Positions 9,405-18,422 of a stretch of 64,000 bases of DNA are shown in pieces. Under the pieces are notes generated by a model that did not search any database, was not told the origin of the DNA, and saw only the letters and a program-made list of their open reading frames with translations. The stretch is from Marivita sp051251565 (lineage in GTDB: Bacteria; Pseudomonadota; Alphaproteobacteria; Rhodobacterales; Rhodobacteraceae). Every line of letters starts with the position of its first letter. Within the stretch, counting starts at the first letter, position 1. Made by a program: the position numbers and the translations under genes. The stretch is from the NCBI RefSeq assembly GCF_051251565.1, contig NZ_JBPOFB010000004.1, forward strand, positions 186,001 through 250,000, read 5' to 3'.

Positions 9405-10622
9405 ATGAGCAGACTTCTAAGTCAGTGTTGGGCAATTGCCTTGTCTTGTGTGCTTGCGTCACCGGCGCTTGCACAGTCCCTTGGTGCGCTTGCACAATTC
9501 GAAGGTGGCGGCGTCGAAGACACCTGGGGTGGGGCTGAACTAACGCTGGACCTGAGCCAGGGTGTTCCATGGCGCGTCTTCACGCTGACCGACCCAAACC
9601 GCCTTGTCATGGATTTCCGCGAGGTCATGTGGGGGGATGTCGATCCGCGCACGCTTGTGGATGCGGACAGGGTGTCTCTTGTTCGGTTCGGTGGATACAG
9701 GCCGGGATGGTCCCGGCTGGTTGCCGATCTGTCTGAACCCATGGTGATCGAGACGGCAGAGCTTGTGACCAATGAGGCCACAGGGGCTGCGTCGATCTTG
9801 GTGGTTCTGGATGCGGTTGACCAAGCGGCGTTTGATGCCGTGGCAGGCGCGCCGCGTGACAGCGGTTGGGATTTGCCTGAACCCGCACTTTTTGACGCAA
9901 TGAAGCCGCGTGATCCGAACCGGTTGCGCGTTGTTCTTGATCCGGGGCATGGCGGCATTGATCCGGGTGCAGAGCGCGATGGTGTCCGCGAGGCCGAATT
10001 GATGCTGACCTTTGGGCGCGAATTGCAGGACGTGTTGCGCCGGGCCGGTGGGTTTGACGTCATGATGACACGGGATGGTGACTACTTTGTGTCGCTCGAA
10101 GCACGGGTGGCTTTGGCCCGCAACGCGGGGGCGGATGTGTTCATTTCGCTTCATGCGGATGCCTTGGCCGAAGGCGAAGCGCGGGGCGCTGCGATCTATA
10201 CGCTGTCTGATGAGGCATCCGACGCGGCGTCGGCTGCTTTGGCAGAACGGCACAACCGCGATGATCTGCTGGCCGGGCTTGATCTGAGCCAATCGGACGA
10301 CCGCGTGGCAAATGTGCTGATGAGCCTTGCGCGTCTGGACAATGCGCCGCGCAGCGAGGCGCTGGCGCGGCATATGCTTGACGGTATTCAGAACGCGGTG
10401 GGGCGGGTGCACAAACGTCCTTTGCGCAGTGCCGGATTTTCGGTTCTCAAAGCGGCGGATATCCCGTCGGTGCTTTTGGAGGTCGGGTTTTTGTCCACCG
10501 AAGCAGATCTTAAAAACCTGAGCGATCCGATCTGGCGACAAGGCATGGCTGCGGGCATTCGGGACGGGCTGTTGGTCTGGCGCAACGAAGACAGCGCGCT
10601 GGCCCCGCTCAGACGCAACTGA
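9405..10622 (+). CDS. amiC: N-acetylmuramoyl-L-alanine amidase, AmiC type
   Basis: Periplasmic zinc amidase that splits septal peptidoglycan between MurNAc and L-alanine during daughter-cell separation. The 405-residue product has a signal peptide (to about residue 23, SPALAQS), an N-terminal AMIN domain (about 30-130) that targets the division site, and an Amidase_3 domain (about 165-395). Zinc and catalytic motifs are DPGHGGIDPGA, SLHADA and LLEVGFLS. I chose the ATG at 9405 over the overlapping TTG at 9402. The PBP1A gene follows 114 bp later, giving a hydrolase-synthase pair for the cell wall. Confidence 0.92.
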   Translation: MSRLLSQCWAIALSCVLASPALAQSLGALAQFEGGGVEDTWGGAELTLDLSQGVPWRVFTLTDPNRLVMDFREVMWGDVDPRTLVDADRVSLVRFGGYRPGWSRLVADLSEPMVIETAELVTNEATGAASILVVLDAVDQAAFDAVAGAPRDSGWDLPEPALFDAMKPRDPNRLRVVLDPGHGGIDPGAERDGVREAELMLTFGRELQDVLRRAGGFDVMMTRDGDYFVSLEARVALARNAGADVFISLHADALAEGEARGAAIYTLSDEASDAASAALAERHNRDDLLAGLDLSQSDDRVANVLMSLARLDNAPRSEALARHMLDGIQNAVGRVHKRPLRSAGFSVLKAADIPSVLLEVGFLSTEADLKNLSDPIWRQGMAAGIRDGLLVWRNEDSALAPLRRN

Positions 10623-10736
10623 CATGGCCTTTTTGACCCTGCGTCATAGGCAACCAAGCGCCGCTTTGAACGGCAATGTGTTTTGACCATCCGCCTTTGG
10701 TTTTGTAGAGGTGGATAACCGATACAGGGACACGCT

Positions 10737-13289
10737 GTGACCAGATTCATTCTGTCATTCTTTGGGGCGATCTTTACGCTTTTCACGATGGGCATCTTCA
10801 TGGTCGCGCTGACCGTGGGTGGCGTGTTCTGGATGTACGGCCGGGATTTGCCCAGCCATGAAAGCCTTGCGCAATATACCCCGCCGACCATCAGCCGGAT
10901 TTATTCGGTTGAAGGGCAGATCATTGACGAATTCGCACAGGAACGCCGTTTGTTCACGCCTGCGAATGAAATCCCCGATCTTGTCAAGCAAGCGTTCATA
11001 TCAGCGGAAGACAAGAATTTTTACGAGCATCAAGGCTATGATCTGCGCGGCATCGCGGCGGCTGGATTTGACGCCATTGCGTCTGGCGGGCGGGATGTGC
11101 GCGGAGCTTCTACGATCACCCAGCAGGTGATGAAAAATTTCCTGTTGTCAGGGGATCGCCGGGTCGAGCGCAAGATCAAGGAACTGCTGCTGGCGTCGCG
11201 GATCGAAGAGACCCTGTCCAAGGACAAGATCCTTGAGCTGTATATGAACGAGATTTTTCTCGGGCAAAACTCTTATGGTGTGACCGCCGCTGCCCAGACC
11301 TATTTCAACAAATCATTGGTCGACCTGGCCCCACACGAAGCGGCGACGCTTGCCTCCATGCCCAAGGCCCCGTCCGAATTCCACCCTGTCCGCCGCAAGG
11401 ATCGGTTGCTGGCGCGCCGGAATTTCGTGCTCAAGGAAATGCTGGAAAACGGCTTTATCGACGAACAGACCTTTGAGACCGAAGTCGCTTTGCCGCTGAA
11501 ATCGGTGCAGAACGGCGATTATCCGGCCTTCCGCGACGCGCTGCCGCCGCGCAATTACTTCACCGATGAAATCCGCCGCCAGCTCAGTGTTGATTTCGGC
11601 GAGGGCGAATTCTTCTCCGGTGGCTTTAGTGTGCGCGCGACCCTTGACCCAGAGTTGCAGCTTGAAGCCGAGGACGCGTTGCAGCGGGCGCTGGAACTTT
11701 ATGACCGGTCGCAAGGCGTGTGGCGTGGCACAAACAAATCTCTGCCGGTGGAGCAACTGGCTGATAGTGCCATCTGGCGTGAGGCGCTGTCCAATGTGGA
11801 CATTGCCCGCGATATCCGCCTGGAAAACCCGTGGTATCCGGCAGTTGTGCTTGAGATCGGCCAGAACGACGCCCGGATCGGTATCGAAGATGTTGTGGAC
11901 GACGAGGACGGCCACTGGATTCCGGCAAACGATGTGCAATGGGCACGCAAGCGTAACGCGGACGGTTCGCTTGGTCGCAAAGGGCAAGTTGCGGGCGATC
12001 TGCTTGAAGTGGGCGACGTTGTTCATGTGCGCCGGATGACAGCCGACAGCGATGGCAGTTTTATCCGCTGGACCTTGCGGCAGGTGCCGCAGGTGCAGGG
12101 CGCGTTCATGGCGATGGACGTCAACACGGGCCGCGTCATCGCCATGCAGGGCGGGTTCAGCTACCAGCATTCGGTCTTCAACCGCGCAACACAGGCACAG
12201 CGTCAGCCCGGATCAAGTTTCAAGCCTTTCGTCTATGCCGCGGCGCTCGACAGTGGTTATTCCCCGGCGACCATTGTTGTGGATGCCCCGATCGAGATCA
12301 ACACCCCGCAAGGGGTGTGGCGGCCTAAGAACGCGTCGAACCGCTTTTACGGCCCAACGCCGCTGCGCACCGGAATCGAACAGTCGCGGAACCTTATGAC
12401 CATCCGTTTGGCCCAAGAGGTCGGGATGGATGTGGTGGCCAGCTATGCGGAAAAGTTTGGTGTCTACGACAACATGGGCCGGGTTCTGGCCAACGCTCTG
12501 GGGGCTGATGAAACCACGCTCTACAAGATGGTCGCCGCCTATGCGATGTTTGCCAATGGCGGCGAAAGGGTCGAGCCGACGATGGTGGACCGGGTTCAGG
12601 ACCGCTATGGCAACACTGTTTACAAACACGATCAGCGCGTTTGTGAGGATTGCACATTGCCCAACTTGCAGTCGGGGCTGGGACCAACCGTGCGCAGTGA
12701 CCGCGAACGCGTGATGAATGCTGTCACGGCCTATCAGTTGACGTCGATGATGCAGGGCGTGGTTGACCGCGGCACGGCGCGCAACGCCATCAACCTGCCA
12801 GTTCCGACTGCGGGCAAGACGGGCACAACCAACGACGCCAAGGATGTCTGGTTCGTAGGGTTCACGTCGAACATCGTTGCGGGTTGCTATATCGGCTTTG
12901 ATCAGCCGCGCAGTCTTGGCAGCGGTGCGTCGGGTGGCGGCATGTGCGGACCGGTGTTCAACGCGTTTATGCAAAAGGCGGTTGCCAAGTTTGGTGGCAG
13001 CGACTTCCGTCCGCCGGAAAGCTGTCAATTCATCAGGATCGACCGCAACACCGGCGCGCGACTCTCGAACGATGCAAGCGGCGACAACGTTGTGGCAGAG
13101 TGTTTCCGCGAAGGCGAAGAGCCGATTTTTGGCATTCAGTTTGACGGTGGCTTTGCGATGGGATCGAATTTCGAGCTTTATAATTCCGGCGCTCAAGCCT
13201 CAAGACAGGTTACAACGTCAAGTGGCGGAACAGCGATTGTCGGCCCCAAGGCGTCTTTTGGCACGCTCAGCTCTGGCGGGCTTTACTGA
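10737..13289 (+). CDS. mrcA: Penicillin-binding protein 1A, bifunctional
   Basis: Class A PBP (850 residues) that polymerises and cross-links peptidoglycan. An N-terminal anchor (about 5-33) is followed by the GT51 glycosyltransferase domain with catalytic Glu91 (EDKNFYEHQGYD) and GASTITQQ near 123, an OB-like insert (about 330-450), and the transpeptidase domain with SSFK (Ser493, Lys496), SRN (550-552) and KTGT (from Lys694). The start is GTG at 10737, giving MTRFILSFFG. The C-terminal tail is short and Ser/Gly-rich. Downstream of amiC and upstream of prfB on the same strand. Confidence 0.96.
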   Translation: MTRFILSFFGAIFTLFTMGIFMVALTVGGVFWMYGRDLPSHESLAQYTPPTISRIYSVEGQIIDEFAQERRLFTPANEIPDLVKQAFISAEDKNFYEHQGYDLRGIAAAGFDAIASGGRDVRGASTITQQVMKNFLLSGDRRVERKIKELLLASRIEETLSKDKILELYMNEIFLGQNSYGVTAAAQTYFNKSLVDLAPHEAATLASMPKAPSEFHPVRRKDRLLARRNFVLKEMLENGFIDEQTFETEVALPLKSVQNGDYPAFRDALPPRNYFTDEIRRQLSVDFGEGEFFSGGFSVRATLDPELQLEAEDALQRALELYDRSQGVWRGTNKSLPVEQLADSAIWREALSNVDIARDIRLENPWYPAVVLEIGQNDARIGIEDVVDDEDGHWIPANDVQWARKRNADGSLGRKGQVAGDLLEVGDVVHVRRMTADSDGSFIRWTLRQVPQVQGAFMAMDVNTGRVIAMQGGFSYQHSVFNRATQAQRQPGSSFKPFVYAAALDSGYSPATIVVDAPIEINTPQGVWRPKNASNRFYGPTPLRTGIEQSRNLMTIRLAQEVGMDVVASYAEKFGVYDNMGRVLANALGADETTLYKMVAAYAMFANGGERVEPTMVDRVQDRYGNTVYKHDQRVCEDCTLPNLQSGLGPTVRSDRERVMNAVTAYQLTSMMQGVVDRGTARNAINLPVPTAGKTGTTNDAKDVWFVGFTSNIVAGCYIGFDQPRSLGSGASGGGMCGPVFNAFMQKAVAKFGGSDFRPPESCQFIRIDRNTGARLSNDASGDNVVAECFREGEEPIFGIQFDGGFAMGSNFELYNSGAQASRQVTTSSGGTAIVGPKASFGTLSSGGLY

Positions 13290-13386
13290 TACCACTGGTG
13301 CACCTGACGGGCCGCGCTGCCTTGAAGGGGCGGCACGGCTGGTCTATCACGATGGCTGACCAAGGCCCGAGCAAACAGGAACGCCA

Positions 13387-14511
13387 ATGCGCGCTGAGAT
13401 CCAGAACATCGTTGAACAGATTGAGAAATCGGTAAACCTGCTGGGCCAGCGCCTTGATTGGGAAACGGCGCAGCACCGGCTGGAAGAATTCAACGCACGG
13501 GTTGAAGACCCCAAGCTTTGGGATGATCCCACGGCGGCGCAAAAGCTGATGCGCGAACGCCAGATGCTGGTGGACGCTATCGAGACCTACACATCGATCA
13601 AGCAAGACCTGTCCGACAATGTCGAGATGATCGAACTGGGCGATATGGAAGGGGACCACGAGGTCATCACCGACGCCGAGAACGCGCTCAAGGCGCTGGC
13701 TGACAAGGCTGCCAAGAAAGAGCTTGAGGCGTTGCTGGACGGCGAGGCTGATGGCAATGACACGTTCCTCGAAATCAACTCGGGCGCGGGCGGCACCGAA
13801 AGCTGTGACTGGGCCAATATGCTGGCGCGGATGTATGTCCGCTGGGCTGAACAGCATGGCTATGAGGTTGAGCTGCAATCCGAGACACCGGGCGAAGAGG
13901 CCGGCATCAAATCCGCCGCCTACAAGATCACCGGGCCAAATGCCTATGGCTGGTTGAAATCTGAATCGGGTGTGCACCGGCTTGTTCGCATTTCACCCTT
14001 CGACAGCGCTGCCAAACGGCACACGTCATTCTCTTCGGTCTGGGTCTATCCGGTGGTGGATGACAATATCGAAATCGAAGTGAACCCGGCCGATATTCGC
14101 ATCGACACCTATCGGTCGTCGGGTGCAGGCGGGCAGCACGTGAACACCACCGATTCTGCGGTGCGGATCACCCATAATCCGACCGGCATTGTGGTGACCA
14201 GTTCGGAAAAATCGCAGCACCAGAACCGCGATATCGCCATGAAGGCGCTGAAATCGCGGCTCTACCAAATGGAATTGGACCGCCGCAACGAGGCGATCAA
14301 CGCCGCACACGAAGCCAAGGGCGACGCGGGATGGGGCAACCAGATCCGGTCTTACGTCTTGCAGCCTTACCAGATGGTCAAGGACCTGCGCACCGGGCAT
14401 GAAACCTCGGACACCAAAGGCGTGCTGGACGGGGATCTTGACCCGTTCATGGCCGCTACTTTGGCCCAGAACGTGTCGGGCAAGTCCCGCGCAGAGGCGC
14501 GATCAGAGTAG
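13387..14511 (+). CDS. prfB: Peptide chain release factor 2
   Basis: Reads UGA and UAA stop codons and triggers peptidyl-tRNA hydrolysis. The 374-residue protein carries the RF2-specific SPF tripeptide (203-205) and the GGQ catalytic motif (248-250). The reading frame is continuous. At the place where many bacteria have the CUU-UGA programmed +1 frameshift (13453-13458), it reads CTT-GAT (Leu-Asp), so autoregulation by frameshifting is absent. The start codon at 13387 follows AGGAACGCCA. Upstream neighbour is mrcA. Confidence 0.97.
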   Translation: MRAEIQNIVEQIEKSVNLLGQRLDWETAQHRLEEFNARVEDPKLWDDPTAAQKLMRERQMLVDAIETYTSIKQDLSDNVEMIELGDMEGDHEVITDAENALKALADKAAKKELEALLDGEADGNDTFLEINSGAGGTESCDWANMLARMYVRWAEQHGYEVELQSETPGEEAGIKSAAYKITGPNAYGWLKSESGVHRLVRISPFDSAAKRHTSFSSVWVYPVVDDNIEIEVNPADIRIDTYRSSGAGGQHVNTTDSAVRITHNPTGIVVTSSEKSQHQNRDIAMKALKSRLYQMELDRRNEAINAAHEAKGDAGWGNQIRSYVLQPYQMVKDLRTGHETSDTKGVLDGDLDPFMAATLAQNVSGKSRAEARSE

Positions 14512-14660
14512 CTCTAGCGCGTCTCGCTTTGGTGGGCGGGTTGTAATCAGCCCGTGTTTGAGCACCGGGGACTCGGCGCAATAAATGAGACACCCCGTTG
14601 CCAAACCTCCCACAAGCGGCTTTCATGGAGCTGCGCGTACATCATGCTGGGGAGGATGGC

Positions 14661-15440
14661 ATGACGGATCAACCTGAACTTGGGGTTCCAACCCTTTCTG
14701 ATATGTCTGTGGGCATCCTGCGTACAGCCTTGCAACGTGGCTGGAACGACCTGATGCGTGCCCCCGGCTATGCGCTCGTCTTTGGTGGGTTCTACGTTTT
14801 GGCCGGGTGGGGCATTTCTGCAATCACGTTCTGGACCGGCACCACCTTTTGGCTGGTGCTGGCGGCTATTGGGTTTCCGTTGATCGGCCCCTTTGCGGCG
14901 GTGGGTTTTTACGAAGTCAGCCGCCGTCTGGAACGGGGCGATCCGTTGGTCATGTCCCAGATTATGGGCGTTGTCCTGCACCAATCGCGCCGGCAATTGC
15001 CTTCGATCTGTGCGATCATCGTCATCGTGTTCCTGTTCTGGTTCTTTATTGGCCACATGATTTTTGCGCTGTTCCTCGGGTTGAGCACGATGACCAATGT
15101 ATCGACGTCATTTGATGTCTACCTGACGTCCAATGGTTTGATGATGCTGGTGGTGGGCACGGTGGTCGGGGCGCTGTTTGCGATCCTTTTGTTCAACATC
15201 ACTGTCATCGCCTTGCCGCTACTCTTGGACCGCGAGGTGGATTTCGTGACGGCCATGATCACGTCGTTCCAATATGTGATGGCGCATCCGGTGCTGATGC
15301 TGGGCTGGGGCGCATTTATCGCAATGGTGACTTTCTTGGCCCTGATCCCGGGGTTTCTTGGGCTTTTGGTGGCCCTGCCGCTTTTGGGACATGCGACTTG
15401 GCACCTTTACGACCAGGTGCGCACACCGCCGATGGTGTGA
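14661..15440 (+). CDS. DUF2189 family integral membrane protein
   Basis: A 259-residue polytopic membrane protein of the DUF2189 family, function unknown. The conserved N-terminal part (PTLSDMSVGILRTALQRGW) precedes about six hydrophobic segments at roughly 37-57, 60-85, 115-145, 155-185, 205-225 and 225-250. GGGGAGGATGGC fixes the start at 14661, although the frame stays open further upstream. It faces the converging Rieske-associated small gene. In Rhodobacterales this family is often annotated as a cytochrome c oxidase-like subunit I protein, which the sequence here does not support. Confidence 0.8.
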   Translation: MTDQPELGVPTLSDMSVGILRTALQRGWNDLMRAPGYALVFGGFYVLAGWGISAITFWTGTTFWLVLAAIGFPLIGPFAAVGFYEVSRRLERGDPLVMSQIMGVVLHQSRRQLPSICAIIVIVFLFWFFIGHMIFALFLGLSTMTNVSTSFDVYLTSNGLMMLVVGTVVGALFAILLFNITVIALPLLLDREVDFVTAMITSFQYVMAHPVLMLGWGAFIAMVTFLALIPGFLGLLVALPLLGHATWHLYDQVRTPPMV

Positions 15441-15454
15441 CCGTCTGTCCGGCG

Positions 15455-15688
15455 TCAGAGGGGGGCTAGGGTGCCTGTATCACGCCCCAACGCCACCAAT
15501 GCATCGCGCAGGGACGCTGCCCGCGCGTCCCCACATTCGAGCGCAAACACATAGGCATGTGTCAGGAAAAACCCGGTAGCGTCCTCAGACACGGCCTCGT
15601 GCGCGGCTTGGTGATAGAGGTCGATCAGCGCGCCTGTGTCGTGGCGATCATGCGCATCGAGCAATGCCTGATCCAGTGACCCGGTCAT
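15455..15688 (-). CDS. Small hypothetical protein downstream of the Rieske oxygenase
   Basis: A 77-residue cytoplasmic protein, mostly helical and acidic (MTGSLDQALLDAHDRHD). Its ATG overlaps the TGA of the oxygenase gene in an ATGA junction, which points to translational coupling and is the best sign that it is real. No known domain is recognised. It may be an accessory protein of the oxygenase. Confidence 0.6.
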   Translation of the reverse strand: MTGSLDQALLDAHDRHDTGALIDLYHQAAHEAVSEDATGFFLTHAYVFALECGDARAASLRDALVALGRDTGTLAPL

Positions 15689-16833
15689 CCGGCTGCGCGC
15701 TGCGTGGCAATCCGGTTTGCGGCCCATCGGTGAAAGCAATGGGTCGGGCCGTCCATAGCTGGCGAAAAGCGGCCCCCGTCAAAGCCTGGCGCGCGGCGGC
15801 CCCGTTGCATGCCTTCAACCACAAAGATGTCTTCCTCGAACACCACTTTCCACTGTTCGGCATTCTTTAGGCGCAAATTGTCATCACTGTCAGCGGTGGC
15901 ATAGTAGAGATGGACCTGTTCGTTGGTGCGTCCCGGCCCATCCGGGTGCAGGATGATGGCAAAGCTGTGATCGCGGTGCACGCCCAGCATGACATTGGGA
16001 TAGACCGAGAGGTATTCCGCCCCTGCGTCCCATTGCGGGGTCAGGTTGGCGAAATCGGCAAAGCTTTGGCCGCTGTCATCTTTCAATTGGCGATAGACCA
16101 ATGTGCCCTGACCTGACGCAAGATCTTCGTGTTCGATGTTGTAGTGGTCTTCAAGCCGCGAATAGCTGTTCAGCCCTGGATGCACCCAAGGCAGATGGTA
16201 ACTTTCGCAATAATTCTCGATCGCCAGTTTCCAATTGCCATTGACGGTCAGGGTAAATCGGCTGTCCGCGCCGCCATGAAACTGGGGCTGGTCGAACTCG
16301 GCCCACCGGGCAATGACATCTGCCATCGCGTCTTCAAAATCGGGGGCTGTGCCGGATAAGTTGATCCATACCACGTCGCGCCAGATGTGGCTGCGCACTT
16401 CGATCAGGCCAAGCGTGGCGCGGTCTATGTCCTTGTGCGCATTGAAGCCCGGTCCACCGACATGCGGCGTGGCGACCAGTTCGCCCTTGGTGCTGTAGCA
16501 CCACGAATGATAGGGGCAGCGGATCGCGCCTTCGATTTTGCGAGGTTCCTCAACAAGGATCATGCCACGATGACGGCAAATGTTCTGAAACACCCGAACG
16601 ACACCATCGCGGCCCCGGATCAATAGCAACGGTATGTCCAGAAAAGTGATTGGCACCGCATCACCAATTTCGGGGACATCCGACGCCACGGCCAAACCTG
16701 CCCAACCCACGCCAAACAGGGCGTCGCGTTCTTCGGCAAAGACCGCAGGATCGGTGTAATGCGCATTTGGAAGCCCGCGTGCCTGCGCTGTGGGCTTTTG
16801 CACGTCGGCAAGTATTGGATCGATCACGCTCAT
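15685..16833 (-). CDS. Rieske non-heme iron oxygenase, alpha subunit
   Basis: A 382-residue aromatic-ring-hydroxylating-dioxygenase-type alpha subunit. The Rieske [2Fe-2S] ligands are CRH (Cys86, His88) and CPYH (Cys106, His109). The mononuclear iron site shows NYCESYHLPWVH with His213 and His218. The overall type resembles quaternary-ammonium oxygenases that demethylate betaines or carnitine, but substrate is uncertain. No reductase gene is adjacent, so electrons must come from elsewhere. GGAGGCTGCG precedes the start. It lies 103 bp downstream of an XRE-type regulator in the same direction. Confidence 0.85.
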   Translation of the reverse strand: MSVIDPILADVQKPTAQARGLPNAHYTDPAVFAEERDALFGVGWAGLAVASDVPEIGDAVPITFLDIPLLLIRGRDGVVRVFQNICRHRGMILVEEPRKIEGAIRCPYHSWCYSTKGELVATPHVGGPGFNAHKDIDRATLGLIEVRSHIWRDVVWINLSGTAPDFEDAMADVIARWAEFDQPQFHGGADSRFTLTVNGNWKLAIENYCESYHLPWVHPGLNSYSRLEDHYNIEHEDLASGQGTLVYRQLKDDSGQSFADFANLTPQWDAGAEYLSVYPNVMLGVHRDHSFAIILHPDGPGRTNEQVHLYYATADSDDNLRLKNAEQWKVVFEEDIFVVEGMQRGRRAPGFDGGRFSPAMDGPTHCFHRWAANRIATQRAAG

Positions 16834-16936
16834 CGCAGCCTCCGGAACTCATTCAGCCGCAACGGTGCGCTTTCGTGCAGGTAGGGTCGCGTCAAATCAC
16901 GACATTTGCGGCCATCAACCGACCTTGGACCAGTGC

Positions 16937-17746
16937 TTAGGAAAACGCGTCCTTTATCCGCAATTGCTTGCGGACGTATGGCGGCAGGTCTGTAATCTGA
17001 CAGAACCCAGCGCGACGGGCGGCAGCACGGACCTTGGCCCCGTCATGGCCAAGATGTTCATAAACAAGCCGCACCGCGCGTGATCCGCCGGTGCTTTCTT
17101 GAACCGTCCGCACGGTATACCCAACCCAATAATTGTTATCAAAAAAAGGAACTTGCGCAAGAAAGTTGAAAGAGGTTGTGAAGGAATTGCGCCGGCTCAC
17201 CAACCCTGCAACGCCTCCTTCTTGGGCAAGCAACAACCCGCGAAATTCCCGACTTCTGGAATCCGACGGCAACCCTTGCTGCCCCATTGCGTCTTTGGAT
17301 TCAAATCCGCGCAGGAATGTTGCCCCATCCTTGCGGTAGACATAGACAAGTCCGAGCACGTACTGTGCCTCGTCGATAAAACTGCGACGTGTGAAGTTGT
17401 AAAAACCGCTTGGAAACATCGCTTCGCTCAGTTGCGTGATACCCGGTGCCAGAAACGCGCTGATTTCCGGATGCGACAGCATTGCGCTTGATGTGGCATC
17501 AATATTGGTGAGCGGCTCTAGGATGATCCGGGCGTCAACCTCGAAATACTGGCAGATCCGAAACAGCACGTCTGGACGAGGAAAGCTTTCGCCTGACAGG
17601 TACCGATTGAATTGCGTGCGGTTTATGCCCAGGTCGCGGCACAGCGCCGAAATAGAGCCAGCCGTTTTGGCAAGTTCGCGCAGGTTTGCACCCAATGTGT
17701 TACGCAGTTCGGACGGGCTCGGGCGTGTCACCAAATTCGCTTTCAT
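16937..17746 (-). CDS. XRE-type transcriptional regulator
   Basis: A 269-residue protein with an N-terminal helix-turn-helix at about 12-70 (LRELAKTAGSISALCRDLGI then NRTQFNRYLSGESFPRPD) and a roughly 190-residue C-terminal domain of unknown ligand. It lies upstream of the Rieske oxygenase on the same strand and probably controls it. The start codon overlaps one copy of a 17-bp sequence that is repeated further upstream, which suggests autoregulation. No clear ribosome binding site was seen. Confidence 0.8.
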   Translation of the reverse strand: MKANLVTRPSPSELRNTLGANLRELAKTAGSISALCRDLGINRTQFNRYLSGESFPRPDVLFRICQYFEVDARIILEPLTNIDATSSAMLSHPEISAFLAPGITQLSEAMFPSGFYNFTRRSFIDEAQYVLGLVYVYRKDGATFLRGFESKDAMGQQGLPSDSRSREFRGLLLAQEGGVAGLVSRRNSFTTSFNFLAQVPFFDNNYWVGYTVRTVQESTGGSRAVRLVYEHLGHDGAKVRAAARRAGFCQITDLPPYVRKQLRIKDAFS

Positions 17747-17833
17747 ATTCGACGTCGAAATGCCTATTCGATCACAGAACGGATCAAAATACTCGTAACA
17801 AGCACGTTTGAAGCGGCATATTCGAGGACGAAA
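17744..17833. promoter_or_regulatory. Paired 17-bp operator-like repeats at the XRE regulator start
   Basis: CATATTCGACGTCGAAA (17744-17760) and CATATTCGAGGACGAAA (17817-17833) match at 15 of 17 positions. The first contains the perfect palindrome TTCGACGTCGAA (17748-17759) and overlaps the ATG of the regulator gene. The spacing is 73 bp, about seven helical turns. Confidence 0.55.
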
Positions 17834-17853
17834 CTGGAAAATTTAAGTTCGCA

Positions 17854-17902
17854 TGACGCTAATTAGGGTCAATCGTGACGCGCATATGCGTCAGGGTCAA
17901 TC
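17854..17902. repeat. TGACGC and AGGGTCAATC repeats upstream of the cold-shock-like gene
   Basis: TGACGC occurs at 17854-17859 and 17876-17881 and inverted as GCGTCA at 17888-17893. AGGGTCAATC occurs at 17865-17874 and again at 17893-17902, 28 bp apart. The cluster lies in the 255-bp divergent region between the XRE regulator and the gene at 18002. Confidence 0.5.
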
Positions 17903-18001
17903 TCAAATGACACAAATTTCCGTCCTTCGACGCAGAGTTCGGGATGTTGTGACACTAAAAAAATTAACACATTGGAAATGTTAGATGGGGAAGCGATTGA
18001 T

Positions 18002-18376
18002 ATGAAACTGCAGAATATGTTTGGTGTCGTGCTGTGGTCAGACGCGGCGGCACAAAAAGCTGTTATCTGGTGTGAGGATCAAGGCGAGCTTGCTTTTTAT
18101 ACACCGTGTGACGGCAGCATTCACACCGCACCACTGCTGGATGCTGGTGATCTCATCCAATTTGAAGTGACGGTGCAAAAAAATGTGCGCAAAGCGTCCA
18201 ACCCTCAAGTTGTGATGCCCTCGCATTCGCCTGACCTGCCACAAAAACTGCGCTCAGGAACGATGGCGGGTTCGAACTGCCCGGATCTAAATACTGTGAA
18301 GCGCTCGGAAAAGATCGTCGAGCTCGCGCGGTATTTTGAAGTCGAACCAAAAGAACAGGTCGCCTGTTCGGGTTAG
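18002..18376 (+). CDS. Cold-shock-domain-like hypothetical protein
   Basis: A 124-residue protein whose first 75 residues resemble a degenerate cold-shock domain (FGVVLWSD, then DAGDLIQFEV and RKASNPQVV in the order of the CspA fold), followed by a tail of unknown role. The classic RNP1/RNP2 aromatic motifs are weak, so nucleic-acid binding is uncertain. I set the start at 18002 (MKLQNMFG) after GGGGAAG; the frame opens ten codons earlier. A bidirectional hairpin follows. Confidence 0.65.
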   Translation: MKLQNMFGVVLWSDAAAQKAVIWCEDQGELAFYTPCDGSIHTAPLLDAGDLIQFEVTVQKNVRKASNPQVVMPSHSPDLPQKLRSGTMAGSNCPDLNTVKRSEKIVELARYFEVEPKEQVACSG

Positions 18377-18381
18377 GTCGC

Positions 18382-18412
18382 GCGGGTTGGGGTGCGAAAT
18401 TACCCAACCCGC
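18382..18412. terminator. Bidirectional terminator hairpin
   Basis: A perfect 10-bp stem, GCGGGTTGGG (18382-18391) with CCCAACCCGC (18403-18412), lies between the converging cold-shock-like gene and ilvN and is followed by ATGTTTTGG. Confidence 0.7.
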
Positions 18413-18422
18413 ATGTTTTGGT

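Noticed and set aside
18269..18282. T-loop-like GGTTCGAACTGCCC
   Set aside because: It is inside the reading frame of the cold-shock-like gene and no tRNA stems surround it.
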